Source: Croceivirga sp.
Lineage (GTDB): Bacteria; Bacteroidota; Bacteroidia; Flavobacteriales; Flavobacteriaceae
Direction: 5' to 3'
Length of the DNA stretch: 64,000 nt
Assembly: GCA_028281025.1 (NCBI GenBank)
Contig: JANQKR010000047.1
Coordinates: forward strand, 53,842-117,841
A program made the position numbers and the translations under genes. Below are positions 22,244 through 30,617 of this stretch, in pieces. The notes under the pieces are model-generated. The model was not told where the DNA came from, did no database searches, and was given only the letters and a program-made list of their open reading frames with translations. How positions within the stretch are numbered: position 1 is the stretch's first letter; the number at the start of each line of letters is the position of its first letter.

Positions 22244-22272
22244 TTGGTTTTCGATACCGAGTTGTAATTTTG
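22244..22272 (+). promoter_or_regulatory. Promoter of the 99-residue protein gene (TTG-N18-TAATTTTG)
   Basis: TTG at 22244-22246 and a perfect -7 box TAATTTTG at 22265-22272, spaced 18 nt. Only GGGT separates the box from the ATG at 22277, predicting a leaderless or near-leaderless mRNA. Confidence 0.65.
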
Positions 22273-22276
22273 GGGT

Positions 22277-22576
22277 ATGGCATTACCCAAGGATTTTGAC
22301 GGATTTAGAGGCACATTGTATGAAAACGAACCGCCACAGGGCTGGCCCAACCCCTTAAAATCCTTATGGCTTGATGCCAAGGACGACTGGGAGGCGGCCC
22401 ATGATTTGGTCGATGGTTTGGAAACACCAATGGCAAATTGGGTACATGCGTATCTGCACCGAAAAGAAGGGGATGAATGGAATGCGGAATATTGGTATCG
22501 TCAAGCAGGACAACCCTATTTTGAAGGGCCCCTGGAGGAGGAATGGACACAGTTGGTCCATGCGGTTTTGAACTAA
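22277..22576 (+). CDS. Conserved small acidic Trp-rich protein (99 aa), function unknown
   Basis: Short cytoplasmic protein with no signal peptide and seven tryptophans (positions 23, 31, 38, 55, 68, 73, 90). The segment DDWEAAHDLVDGL...ANWVHAYLHRKEGD followed by AEYWYRQAGQP looks like two helices of a conserved fold; I recall similar unannotated proteins in other phyla, where the HAYLHR-EGD and YWYR-AG stretches are the conserved parts. No enzyme motif is recognisable. It has its own strong promoter. A strong terminator lies 195 bp after the stop, so the transcript has a long 3' tail. Confidence 0.8.
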   Translation: MALPKDFDGFRGTLYENEPPQGWPNPLKSLWLDAKDDWEAAHDLVDGLETPMANWVHAYLHRKEGDEWNAEYWYRQAGQPYFEGPLEEEWTQLVHAVLN

Positions 22577-22770
22577 CGACCAGGAATACTCTTTTAGTTA
22601 AAGGCCGATGAATTGATCGATATTTAAAGTGGTCCCCGGCATCCAACGTTTTAGGGTTACCATCATTTGGAAAGAGTGCGAAAGCAAATTGGGATTAACG
22701 GAATCCAGCGATTCATAAAATGAAACCTTACCGAAAAACAGCTTCAGTTTATCCGTTTAAGGACAAAATA

Positions 22771-22805
22771 AAGGCGGTACTGGACATTGATAGTACCGCC
22801 TTTTT
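22771..22805 (+). terminator. Strong intrinsic terminator
   Basis: Eleven-base perfect stem AAGGCGGTACT/AGTACCGCCTT with a 10-nt loop, followed by a T run on the plus strand. Probably ends the 99-residue-protein transcript. Confidence 0.8.
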
Positions 22806-22812
22806 AACGTTG

Positions 22813-22859
22813 AAAACATGTTCTTGATTGATGAATTAAAACATGTTCTTGATTGATGA
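22813..22859. repeat. 22-bp direct repeat, two copies, period 25
   Basis: Two identical copies beginning AAAACATGTTCTTGATTG and ending in ATGA, at 22813-22834 and 22838-22859, separated by 3 bp. It is probably a local slippage duplication just past the terminator. Confidence 0.8.
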
Positions 22860-22996
22860 TTTGTACCCTAAGGACGAGGAATTTTCCAAAGTGTTACAGT
22901 TGAGGTTAAAAAAAATTAAAAGTTACAAATAACACAATTTGTTAATTTTTTAAAACTTCAGTTCCCACTACCTTCGTATTGGATAAACAGATTGCC

Positions 22997-23004
22997 TACA
23001 TTTG
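22997..23004 (+). promoter_or_regulatory. -7 promoter box for DUF6913-dapA
   Basis: TACATTTG fits TAnnTTTG. It lies inside the longest possible reading frame of the following gene, which therefore must start downstream (ATG at 23015 or 23024). Confidence 0.5.
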
Positions 23005-23023
23005 TAAAAATGCAATGATAGGT

Positions 23024-23557
23024 ATGGTCTTTAAAGGAATACAGGAAAAGTTTAAGGCAAAATCTGGACATAAATATCTTGAGGACGAACTAAAAAAGCC
23101 AAGGTTTGTAAGAGATAAAAAAGGGGTGTCCAGTATTGCGTGCATCGTGGATATGGATAAGTTTAGAAACGCCGAAGTCTTTCAATCCCTTATACAGCAA
23201 ATGGGACTTAAGCCCAATGCGGTACATGTAATGGGGTATAAAAGAGGGCAGGACAAACATGGGATGTTTTCCATTCCCTTTTGTACGGATAAGGACTTGG
23301 GTTGGAACGGCTCCATTGAGAATGGGGACTTTTCCGAGTTTTCTGGCAGGGAATATGATGTATTGGTCAATTACTTTACCGATGATCGATTGGTTTTAAA
23401 ATTGATGTCCACTAAAATCAATGCCCGAATTCGGGTTGGACTAAAGGAGGCCGATAATGCCATGAATGACCTGATTTTTGATTGCGGTTTAGGTGACTTT
23501 AAGACCTTTAAGACCGAGTTGGAAAAATATTTAAGAATTTTAAATGAATTGGGATAA
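23024..23557 (+). CDS. DUF6913-type conserved flavobacterial protein
   Basis: Cytoplasmic protein of 177 residues, recognised as the DUF6913 type from the opening MVFKGIQEKFKAK and from the segments GVSSIACIVDMD and YDVLVNYFTDDRLVLKLMS. No catalytic motif known. The start is set at 23024; ATG 23015 is possible, while the TTG at 22979 would place the promoter box inside the gene. Its stop overlaps the dapA ATG (TAATG), so the two are translationally coupled, a pairing that may reflect a conserved link with lysine/DAP synthesis. Confidence 0.82.
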   Translation: MVFKGIQEKFKAKSGHKYLEDELKKPRFVRDKKGVSSIACIVDMDKFRNAEVFQSLIQQMGLKPNAVHVMGYKRGQDKHGMFSIPFCTDKDLGWNGSIENGDFSEFSGREYDVLVNYFTDDRLVLKLMSTKINARIRVGLKEADNAMNDLIFDCGLGDFKTFKTELEKYLRILNELG

Positions 23558-24447
23558 TGGAAAGCTTAGTTGGAACAGGTGTAGCATTGGTCACTCCTTT
23601 TAGGACGGACCTATCAATAGATACCAAGGCATTGGAGAACCTTGTGGAGCATTGTATTTCCGGTGGCGTGGATTATTTGGTGGCTTTGGGTACCACGGCG
23701 GAGTCTGTTACCTTGACAAAAGAGGAAAAACGCCTGGTCATGCAGACCATATCATTGGCCAATGCTGGCCGCTTACCACTGGTGGTAGGTGTTGGGGGCA
23801 ATAATACCATGGCCGTGGTAAAAGAATTGGAAACCCTGGATTTCATGGATTTTGAGGCCATACTATCAGTTTCCCCGGCTTACAATAAGCCTACCCAAGA
23901 AGGCATATACCAACATTTCAGGGAAATTTCCAAAGCCTCGCCCTTGCCCATTATTGTATACAACGTACCGTCCAGGACGGGCAGTAATATGTTACCAGGT
24001 ACAACGATTCGCCTGGCCAAGGATTTTAAAAATATCGTTGCCATAAAAGAAGCATGTGCCGACCAAATTCAGATCGATCAGTTAATGCAGCAAAAACCCG
24101 ATGGTTTCCATATTATTTCGGGGGATGATTTTACCGCGCTTTCAACTGTTTTGGCTGGAGGTTCCGGGGTTATATCCGTATTGGGACAGGGACTGCCCGA
24201 AGCTTTTTCCCATATGATCAGTCTTGGATTACAGGGCGATTCCGAGCGCGCTTACGGCATTCACCAAACCCTACTGGATGGGATGCACCTCATTTTTGAG
24301 GAAGGAAATCCTGCCGGCATCAAAACCGTATTGGAATATTTTGGCCTGGGGGGCGCGCAAGTTCGACTGCCACTCGTTTCCGCCAGTACGGCACTCAAAA
24401 GTAAGATCGATCGGTTCCTGGGACAACTGCAGCATGTAAATGCCTAA
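23557..24447 (+). CDS. dapA: 4-Hydroxy-tetrahydrodipicolinate synthase
   Basis: First committed step of the diaminopimelate/lysine pathway: condenses pyruvate with aspartate semialdehyde. The Schiff-base Lys164 lies in NIVAIKEACAD and the catalytic Tyr135 in IIVYNVPSRTG. The opening GTGVALVTPF and the GTTAES pyruvate-binding motif (residues 45-50) are intact. Length 296 is normal. It ends in a good terminator, so the unit is DUF6913-dapA. With dapF at 7 kb it supplies meso-DAP to the cell wall. Confidence 0.97.
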   Translation: MESLVGTGVALVTPFRTDLSIDTKALENLVEHCISGGVDYLVALGTTAESVTLTKEEKRLVMQTISLANAGRLPLVVGVGGNNTMAVVKELETLDFMDFEAILSVSPAYNKPTQEGIYQHFREISKASPLPIIVYNVPSRTGSNMLPGTTIRLAKDFKNIVAIKEACADQIQIDQLMQQKPDGFHIISGDDFTALSTVLAGGSGVISVLGQGLPEAFSHMISLGLQGDSERAYGIHQTLLDGMHLIFEEGNPAGIKTVLEYFGLGGAQVRLPLVSASTALKSKIDRFLGQLQHVNA

Positions 24448-24461
24448 GAAGTTAAATTTTG

Positions 24462-24486
24462 CCCAAAAATTCCTTTTGGGTTTTTT
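24462..24486 (+). terminator. dapA: Intrinsic terminator of dapA
   Basis: Stem CCCAAAA/TTTTGGG with a 5-nt loop followed by six T, starting 15 nt after the dapA stop. Confidence 0.8.
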
Positions 24487-24537
24487 AAGACTGATTTTTA
24501 TTGGCAAATTGGGTTTTAGTAATCAATGGATAATTAC

Positions 24538-24545
24538 TAATTTTG
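24538..24545 (+). promoter_or_regulatory. bamD: -7 promoter box for the bamD operon
   Basis: TAATTTTG, a perfect TAnnTTTG match after the dapA terminator, 4 nt before ATG 24550 and 16 nt before the alternative ATG 24562. Confidence 0.6.
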
Positions 24546-24549
24546 CCGA

Positions 24550-25386
24550 ATGTTTTTGAAAATGAGGTCGTTTTATTTCCTACTTCCACTAGCTATTGTC
24601 TTTTTCACTTCTTGTAATGAGTATCAAAAGGTACTCAAAAATGAAGATGTAAAGGCAAAATACGATTTGGCGGAAAGGTATTACAATGAAGGGGATTTTA
24701 AACGCGCAAACCGCCTTTTTGAGCAGATTGCGCCAAGATACGTTGGGAAACCCCAAGGGGAGCGGGTCATGTTCTTTTTTGCGGACTCTTATTTTAAAAC
24801 GGAACAGTATTACTTGGCGGGCTATCAGTTTGAGCGTTTTATCAAATCCTATCCCAATAGCGAAAAATTACCGGAAGCCGTCTTTTTGGAGGCAAAGAGC
24901 TATTACCAGCTCTCACCAAGGTATTCCCTGGATCAAACTGATACCGATAAGGCATTGGCCAAACTTCAGAATTACATCAATACCTATCCGGATTCCGAAT
25001 TTTTTGCACAAGCCAATGAGATGGCCCAGGAACTCACCTTTAAAAAACAAAAGAAAGAATTTGAAATCGCGAAACAATTCGATAAGTTGGGCGAATTCAA
25101 TTTCCCAATATTGATTTCCTCCATTGCAGCGTTCAACAACTTTGTACTGGATAATCCTGGTGCGATATATAGGGAAGATGCTTTCTTCTACCGCTTGAAG
25201 TCCGAGATGACCCTGGCCAGGAACAGTACCGCCTTTAAACAAGAAGAACGTTATAAAGAAGCCTTACGATATTACGAAGCTTTGATAAAATCCTATCCTG
25301 AAACAAAGTATAAGAAAGAAGCGAGCAGTTATTACGAAACCATTCAAAAGCAATTAAAATTGCCTGTAGAGGCGACATCAAAATAA
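24550..25386 (+). CDS. bamD: Outer membrane assembly lipoprotein BamD
   Basis: Lipoprotein of the BAM complex that inserts beta-barrel proteins in the outer membrane. The signal peptide ends in the lipobox FTSC, followed by NEYQKVLKNEDVKAKYDLAERYYNEGDF, the first TPR. Further TPR-like repeats follow (YYLAGYQFERFIKSYPNSE, YALRYYEALIKSYPETKYK-type). Length 278 (274 from the second ATG) is normal. It heads the phylum-typical run bamD-rpoZ-coaBC-DUF4835-recN. The start is uncertain between 24550 and 24562. Confidence 0.93.
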   Translation: MFLKMRSFYFLLPLAIVFFTSCNEYQKVLKNEDVKAKYDLAERYYNEGDFKRANRLFEQIAPRYVGKPQGERVMFFFADSYFKTEQYYLAGYQFERFIKSYPNSEKLPEAVFLEAKSYYQLSPRYSLDQTDTDKALAKLQNYINTYPDSEFFAQANEMAQELTFKKQKKEFEIAKQFDKLGEFNFPILISSIAAFNNFVLDNPGAIYREDAFFYRLKSEMTLARNSTAFKQEERYKEALRYYEALIKSYPETKYKKEASSYYETIQKQLKLPVEATSK

Positions 25387-25400
25387 ATTCCATTGACCAT

Positions 25401-25727
25401 ATGAAGGATTTAAAAAACACAAAGGCCCCAATTTCCACCGTTACCCATAACCGCAATGAGTTTGATGGCAAAACGGACAATATCTACGAGGCCATTTCCA
25501 TTGCCTCCAAGAGGGCCATTCAGATCAATTCCGAAATAAAAAAGGAATTGTTGGAGAAATTGGAAGAGTTTGCTACCTATAGCGACAGCTTGGAGGAAGT
25601 TTTTGAAAATAAGGAACAGATTGAAGTTTCCAAATTTTACGAAAAACTTCCTAAACCACACGCACTTGCGGTACAAGAGTGGTTGGAGGATAAGATTTAT
25701 TACAGAAACACGGAGAAGGACGCATAG
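25401..25727 (+). CDS. rpoZ: RNA polymerase omega subunit, Bacteroidota type
   Basis: Small RNA polymerase assembly subunit of 108 residues. Diagnostic is the segment NIYEAISIASKRAIQINSEIKKEL (residues 28-51), equivalent to the A-x-x-RA-x-Q-I core of omega, with an acidic C-terminal extension as in this phylum. Its place between bamD and coaBC is conserved, and it ends directly at the coaBC ATG with no gap. Confidence 0.9.
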   Translation: MKDLKNTKAPISTVTHNRNEFDGKTDNIYEAISIASKRAIQINSEIKKELLEKLEEFATYSDSLEEVFENKEQIEVSKFYEKLPKPHALAVQEWLEDKIYYRNTEKDA

Positions 25728-26936
25728 ATGCTAAGCGGAAAAAACATCCTTTTGGGCATTACCGGGGGGATTGCCGCGTATAAGACATCGTTCTTAGTAA
25801 GATTATTGATAAAAGCTGGTGCCAAGGTCAGGGTTGTGATGACCCAAAGTGCCAGCTCTTTTGTTACTCCCTTAACGCTTTCCACCCTATCCAAAAATCC
25901 GGTTTTAATGGATTTCATCAACCAGGAGGATGGAAGTTTATCATGGAACAACCATGTGGAATTGGGACTTTGGGCAGATATCATGTTAATTGCCCCTGCA
26001 ACGGCAAATACCCTTTCCAAGATGTCCAATGGTACCTGCGATAATTTATTATTGGCAGCCTACCTATCGGCAAAATGTCCGGTCTATTTTGCCCCGGCAA
26101 TGGATTTGGATATGTACCAACATTCGTCCACCAAGGCGTCCTTTAAAAAGTTGCAATCCTTTGGGAATATCATGATTCCTGCCGAGTCCGGGGAACTAGC
26201 CAGTGGATTGAGCGGGGAAGGGCGGATGGCAGAACCCGAACATATTGTCCATTTTATGGAAGCGCATCTAAAGGAAGGGCAGCCATTGTTTGGAAAAAGG
26301 ATACTGATTACCGCCGGGCCCACCCATGAACCCATTGATCCGGTTCGTTTTTTAGGGAATCGTTCCACGGGAACCATGGGATTGGAATTGGCGAAAAGGG
26401 CAGTGGCCTTAGGTGGGGATGTAGTTTTGATCATGGGCCCAACCACCTTGGCCATAGAAGGTAACGCCATGGAATTGAAACGGGTCACCACAGCAGAGGA
26501 AATGTACCAGGAAGTACACAAACACTACCCAGAAGTGGATATTGCCATTAGTGCCGCTGCCGTGGCGGACTATAGGCCTAAAGAAGTTTCGGATCAAAAA
26601 ATAAAAAAGAAGGAAGGCCAGGGAATGACCATGGCCTTGGAACGTACCAAGGACATCCTGCTCTCCATGGGAGAAACCAAAAAACAGCAATATATTGTCG
26701 GGTTTGCCCTGGAGACCCAAAATGAGTTACAAAACGCCAAGGATAAGTTGATCCGAAAAAACCTGGACGCCATAATTCTAAATTCGCTAAATGACCAAGG
26801 GGCCGGATTTGGTACGACAACCAATAAAATCACTTTCTTCGATAAGAATTCGGTCTCAAAAACGTTTAAAGTAAAGGACAAGTCCGAAGTAGCTTCGGAT
26901 ATTTGGGAAGAAATCATCCAAAGGATTCATGCATAA
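25728..26936 (+). CDS. coaBC: Bifunctional phosphopantothenoylcysteine synthetase/decarboxylase
   Basis: Adds cysteine to 4'-phosphopantothenate and decarboxylates the product to 4'-phosphopantetheine (CoA pathway). The N-terminal flavin-dependent decarboxylase has the active-site His76 (WNNHVELG), MSNGTCDNLL and PAMDLDMY. The C-terminal synthetase starts near residue 185 with GKRILITAGPTHEPIDPVRF and contains SAAVADYRP and KLIRKNLDAIILN. Length 402 is normal. It overlaps the DUF4835 gene by 8 bp (ATGCATAA). coaE, the last CoA step, lies 6 kb downstream. Confidence 0.97.
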   Translation: MLSGKNILLGITGGIAAYKTSFLVRLLIKAGAKVRVVMTQSASSFVTPLTLSTLSKNPVLMDFINQEDGSLSWNNHVELGLWADIMLIAPATANTLSKMSNGTCDNLLLAAYLSAKCPVYFAPAMDLDMYQHSSTKASFKKLQSFGNIMIPAESGELASGLSGEGRMAEPEHIVHFMEAHLKEGQPLFGKRILITAGPTHEPIDPVRFLGNRSTGTMGLELAKRAVALGGDVVLIMGPTTLAIEGNAMELKRVTTAEEMYQEVHKHYPEVDIAISAAAVADYRPKEVSDQKIKKKEGQGMTMALERTKDILLSMGETKKQQYIVGFALETQNELQNAKDKLIRKNLDAIILNSLNDQGAGFGTTTNKITFFDKNSVSKTFKVKDKSEVASDIWEEIIQRIHA

Positions 26937-27819
26937 GTTTTTTAGTATTGTTTTTCTCTTTCTGGGGCCAATGGTGGCCCAAGCCCAAGAACTGGATTGT
27001 GAGGTTACCGTGAATTCCGATCAGGTCAACCAAACGAACCAGCAGATTTTTAAGACCTTGGAGCGTTCGTTGAATGATTTTGTCAACAAAAATAAATGGA
27101 CAAATCGGGTCTATGGGGAAAATGAGCGCGTAAGTGCACGTATGTTCATTACGGTCACGGAATATGAATCGGATAGATTTGAGGCCAGTATCCAAATTCA
27201 ATCATCGCGTCCCGTATATAACACATCTTACGAAACTTCAGTATTCAATTATAAGGACAATGCCCTTAATTTTATATATCAGGAGTTTGAACCATTGGTG
27301 TACAATCCCAATTCCTTCGATTCCAATTTAATAGGTGTGATATCGTATTACGTCTATATTATTTTGGGGCTGGATGCGGATACCTACAGTCTGCAGGGTG
27401 GTGATGAGTACTACCGTTTGGCACAAAATATCGTTACTCAGGCACAAGGCACCAATTTTGGGGGGTGGGCACAACAGACCGGGGAACGCACCCGATTTGA
27501 ATTGGTGGACAATTTATTGTCCAACACCTTTAAGGAGTACCGCATCGCGATGTACAATTACCACCGTAAGGGCATGGATGTCCTGGCCGACAACAATAGT
27601 ACGGGAAAACAAGTCATTGCGGGAAGCCTCCGGTTGTTCGAAACCTTGATAAAACGCAGGCCCAATGCCTTTCTCATCCAGACTTTTTTTGATGCCAAAG
27701 CAGAGGAAATAAGCAACATATTTTCCGATGGTCCCAAGGTGGATATTGTTAAGCTTAAAGAAAGTTTAAATAAGGTTGCCCCATTTTATTCCACTACTTG
27801 GAATGAAATCTCGTATTGA
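26929..27819 (+). CDS. DUF4835 family secreted protein (possible type IX secretion accessory)
   Basis: Exported protein of 296 residues: signal peptide 1-19 (ending VAQAQ), then the DUF4835 hallmarks ELDCEVTVNSDQV, FVNKNKWTNRVYGENERV and the C-terminal YSTTWNEISY. No catalytic motif is visible. I recall that some annotation schemes call this family PorD, a type IX secretion component; that is recollection, not something the sequence proves. It is translationally coupled to coaBC and precedes recN by 53 bp, the usual order in this phylum. Confidence 0.88.
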   Translation: MHKFFSIVFLFLGPMVAQAQELDCEVTVNSDQVNQTNQQIFKTLERSLNDFVNKNKWTNRVYGENERVSARMFITVTEYESDRFEASIQIQSSRPVYNTSYETSVFNYKDNALNFIYQEFEPLVYNPNSFDSNLIGVISYYVYIILGLDADTYSLQGGDEYYRLAQNIVTQAQGTNFGGWAQQTGERTRFELVDNLLSNTFKEYRIAMYNYHRKGMDVLADNNSTGKQVIAGSLRLFETLIKRRPNAFLIQTFFDAKAEEISNIFSDGPKVDIVKLKESLNKVAPFYSTTWNEISY

Positions 27820-27845
27820 TCGTGAGTTCAATATCTTTTGATGGT

Positions 27846-27853
27846 TATCTTTG
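27846..27853 (+). promoter_or_regulatory. recN: -7 promoter box for recN
   Basis: TATCTTTG fits TAnnTTTG, 19 nt before the recN GTG, giving recN its own promoter within the cluster. Confidence 0.55.
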
Positions 27854-27872
27854 CTAGCCTAAATAAAGATAG

Positions 27873-29531
27873 GTGCTAGTCCAGCTTTCCATAAAGAATT
27901 TTGCCCTTATTGATGACCTTAATGTATCCTTTGATGCCGGTTTTACCACAATTACCGGTGAAACGGGAGCAGGGAAGTCCATCCTTTTGGGTGCCCTTTC
28001 ATTGGTTTTGGGAAAGCGTGCCGATTTATCGTCCCTAAAGGACGGTTCCATCAAATGTGTCATTGAAGCCGAATTTGCGATCTCCAACTATAACTTAAAA
28101 CGTTATTTTAAGGACCATGACCTGGATTATGAGCAGCAGACCATTATGCGAAGGGAAATATTGCCCAGCGGAAAGTCCAGGGCCTTTGTAAATGACACGC
28201 CGGTTACTTTGGACGTCCTATCCACTCTGGGAAGGCTGTTGGTGGACATCCATTCCCAACACCAAACCTTACAGCTTACGGATAATGCCTTTCAATTTCG
28301 GGTAATTGATGCCTTGGCCGGCAATACGGACCTATTGGATAACTACGGTGCCAGGTTGCATGAATACCATTTGGCTTCCAAGGAACTGGAACGCCTAATT
28401 GCCCATAAAAACGAAGCTGAAAAGGATTTGGATTACAATTCCTTTTTATTGCAGGAACTGGAGAATGCCACATTGGACCAGGGTGTTGTGGAAGAATTGG
28501 AGGCCGAATACGAAGCCTTGAACAATGTGGAGAGTCTAATGGAACTCCTGTCCAATTCCCATCAATTATTGAATGAAGAGCAAATGGGCATATTAAGTTC
28601 CATGACACAGCTTAAACAATTGACCCAGAGGCTCAGTGAATTTGGAAAAAAATACGGAAACCTCAATGATAGGATGCAGTCCATTGCCATTGAGCTTGCG
28701 GATTTGGGAAATGAACTTGAGAACCTCTCCGAAGCCATAGAGCCAAATCCAGAACGTTTGGAGAAGGTAAACGGAGAATTACAATTGCTTCATGACCTGT
28801 TTAAAAAACATCAAGTAAATGAAGTGGGTGAATTACTGGCCATTAAGGAAGACCTGGCACAAAAAGTGGGGACCTCGTTAAATATTGATGGCACCATCCA
28901 ACAAAAGGAGTTGGAGGTGACCCAACATAAAAAAGACCTTCAAGAAATTGGGATGGCCATTAGACAGCGCAGGCAAAAGGCCATTCCAATGCTGGGGAAG
29001 AAGTTGACGGAACGTATTTCCTCTCTGGGGATGCAAGCGGCCTCATTCAAAATTGAACTATTTCCCCTGGAAGACTTCAAACGAAATGGAATGGATGGTT
29101 TGCGGTTTCAATTCTCTGCGAACAAAGGCTCCCAATACGGAGAGCTAAAAAAAGTAGCCTCGGGCGGCGAGCTTTCACGAATTATGTTGGCCATCAAATC
29201 CATATTGGCCTCCTATGAAAAATTGCCTACCCTTATTTTTGATGAAATCGATACCGGGGTTTCCGGGGAAATCTCAAATAAGATGGGGGAAATCATGAAG
29301 GGGATGTCGCATAACATGCAAATGTTCTCCATTACTCATTTGCCGCAGGTTGCCTCCAAAGGGGAGCATCAGTTCAAAGTGTACAAAGAGGAAATCGGAA
29401 ATACCACTTCAACAAAAATGAAACGATTGCTAGGGGATGAACGCGTTCAGGAATTGGCTGAAATGTTAGGGGGGAAGTCGTTTTCGGATTCCGCGGTTTC
29501 CCATGCCAAGCAGTTGCTACTTGAGAATTAG
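27873..29531 (+). CDS. recN: DNA repair protein RecN
   Basis: SMC-like ATPase acting early in double-strand-break repair. Walker A GETGAGKS at residues 29-36, two long coiled-coil arms in the middle, then the ABC signature SGGELSRIMLAIKS and Walker B LIFDEIDTGVSGEIS near residue 450. Length 552 is complete. The start is GTG, directly before LVQLSIKNFALID, the conserved first strand; no ATG is available. No SOS-box-like palindrome is recognisable in the 53 bp upstream. Confidence 0.97.
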   Translation: MLVQLSIKNFALIDDLNVSFDAGFTTITGETGAGKSILLGALSLVLGKRADLSSLKDGSIKCVIEAEFAISNYNLKRYFKDHDLDYEQQTIMRREILPSGKSRAFVNDTPVTLDVLSTLGRLLVDIHSQHQTLQLTDNAFQFRVIDALAGNTDLLDNYGARLHEYHLASKELERLIAHKNEAEKDLDYNSFLLQELENATLDQGVVEELEAEYEALNNVESLMELLSNSHQLLNEEQMGILSSMTQLKQLTQRLSEFGKKYGNLNDRMQSIAIELADLGNELENLSEAIEPNPERLEKVNGELQLLHDLFKKHQVNEVGELLAIKEDLAQKVGTSLNIDGTIQQKELEVTQHKKDLQEIGMAIRQRRQKAIPMLGKKLTERISSLGMQAASFKIELFPLEDFKRNGMDGLRFQFSANKGSQYGELKKVASGGELSRIMLAIKSILASYEKLPTLIFDEIDTGVSGEISNKMGEIMKGMSHNMQMFSITHLPQVASKGEHQFKVYKEEIGNTTSTKMKRLLGDERVQELAEMLGGKSFSDSAVSHAKQLLLEN

Positions 29532-29583
29532 GATTGGAAGGGCGGACACACAATCAAAGGCTTTTAACAACTTTTGAAATCCA

Positions 29584-29591
29584 TATCTTTG
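29584..29591 (+). promoter_or_regulatory. fabI: -7 promoter box for fabI
   Basis: TATCTTTG fits TAnnTTTG, 21 nt before the fabI ATG. Confidence 0.55.
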
Positions 29592-29612
29592 CAGCACTAA
29601 AACCGACAAACA

Positions 29613-30425
29613 ATGGGGCATAACTTATTGAAAGGAAAAAAGGGAATTATTTTTGGGGCTTTGGATGAAAACTCCATTGCCTGGAAAACCGCTGAACGCG
29701 TGCATGAGGAAGGTGGGGAATTTGTATTGACCAATGCACCTATCGCCATGCGTATGGGCCAAATAAAGGTCCTGGCCGAAAAAACAGCTTCGGAAATTAT
29801 CCCCGCAGATGCGACCAATGAAGAAGATTTACAAAATCTGGTTTCCAAATCCATGGAACTGTTGGGAGGAAAACTTGACTTTGTCCTGCATTCCATTGGG
29901 ATGTCCATAAATGTTCGAAAAGGCCGTCATTATACGGATGAAAAATATGATTTTACCACTAAGGGATGGGATGTTTCCGCACTTTCGTTCCACAAAGTGA
30001 TGCAGACCTTGTACAAGGCCGATGCCATGAACGAATGGGGAAGCATCGTGGCCTTGACTTATATGGCAGCGCAGCGCACCTTCCCGGATTATAATGATAT
30101 GGCCGATAATAAGGCCTATTTGGAATCCGTTGCCCGCAGTTTTGGGTACTTTTTTGGCAAGGAAAAGAACGTAAGGGTGAACACCATTTCCCAATCACCA
30201 ACGCCCACCACGGCGGGGCAAGGGGTAAAAGGTTTTGATGGTTTTATTGCGTATGCGGAAAAAATGTCGCCTTTGGGAAATGCTACAGCCGATGATTGTG
30301 CAAATTACACGGTGAGCTTGTTCTCGGATCTGACCAAAAAGGTCACTATGCAAAATCTCTTCCATGATGGTGGTTTCTCCAATACTGGGGTCAGCCAGGA
30401 AGTGATCGATGTTTTTAGCGAATAG
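29613..30425 (+). CDS. fabI: Enoyl-[acyl-carrier-protein] reductase FabI
   Basis: NADH-dependent reduction of the trans-2-enoyl-ACP double bond, the last step of each fatty-acid elongation cycle. Short-chain dehydrogenase fold: GIIFGALDENSIAW (cofactor loop, FabI type), LHSIGMS, and the Tyr160-(X)6-Lys167 catalytic pair in YNDMADNK. Length 270 is normal. It has its own -7 box. Downstream lies a 160-bp MITE-like element with no coding content. Confidence 0.96.
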   Translation: MGHNLLKGKKGIIFGALDENSIAWKTAERVHEEGGEFVLTNAPIAMRMGQIKVLAEKTASEIIPADATNEEDLQNLVSKSMELLGGKLDFVLHSIGMSINVRKGRHYTDEKYDFTTKGWDVSALSFHKVMQTLYKADAMNEWGSIVALTYMAAQRTFPDYNDMADNKAYLESVARSFGYFFGKEKNVRVNTISQSPTPTTAGQGVKGFDGFIAYAEKMSPLGNATADDCANYTVSLFSDLTKKVTMQNLFHDGGFSNTGVSQEVIDVFSE

Positions 30426-30444
30426 TAAATCAAGTCTACTCTAA

Positions 30445-30604
30445 AGAGGCTGTCTAAAAACCATAAAAAATAGCGTTTGTCTGATTGAGCGCAGTCGAAA
30501 CCTATTTGAATTCCAGTATTTTAAATATTTTCGACTTTCTGCCCGCTCGTAGCATTTAGGTGGATTGTTCAAATTGACATTTGAGTTGCTTTTAGGCAGC
30601 CGCT
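30445..30604. mobile_element. MITE-like non-coding element with 17-bp imperfect terminal inverted repeats
   Basis: The left end AGAGGCTGTCTAAAAAC (30445-30461) and right end GCTTTTAGGCAGCCGCT (30588-30604) are inverted repeats matching at 14 of 17 positions. The GGCTGTCTAAAA end resembles termini seen on Bacteroidota insertion sequences. Inside, a second palindrome runs from about 30487 to 30548 (arms GAGCG/CGCTC and AGTCGAAA/TTTCGACT). No target duplication is evident. It sits between fabI and the glycosyltransferase gene, ending 13 bp before the latter's ATG. Confidence 0.6.
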
Positions 30605-30617
30605 TGTATGTTTACCT

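Larger units (their letters stand above)
22577..23023. other. Gene-free stretch after the 99-residue gene
   Basis: No convincing coding frame. It contains a strong rho-independent terminator (22771-22805), a 22-bp direct repeat (22813-22859), an AT-rich segment (22905-22965), and the promoter of the DUF6913 gene. The 195 nt between the stop codon and the terminator could be a 3' UTR or a small RNA; no direct evidence separates these. Confidence 0.5.
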
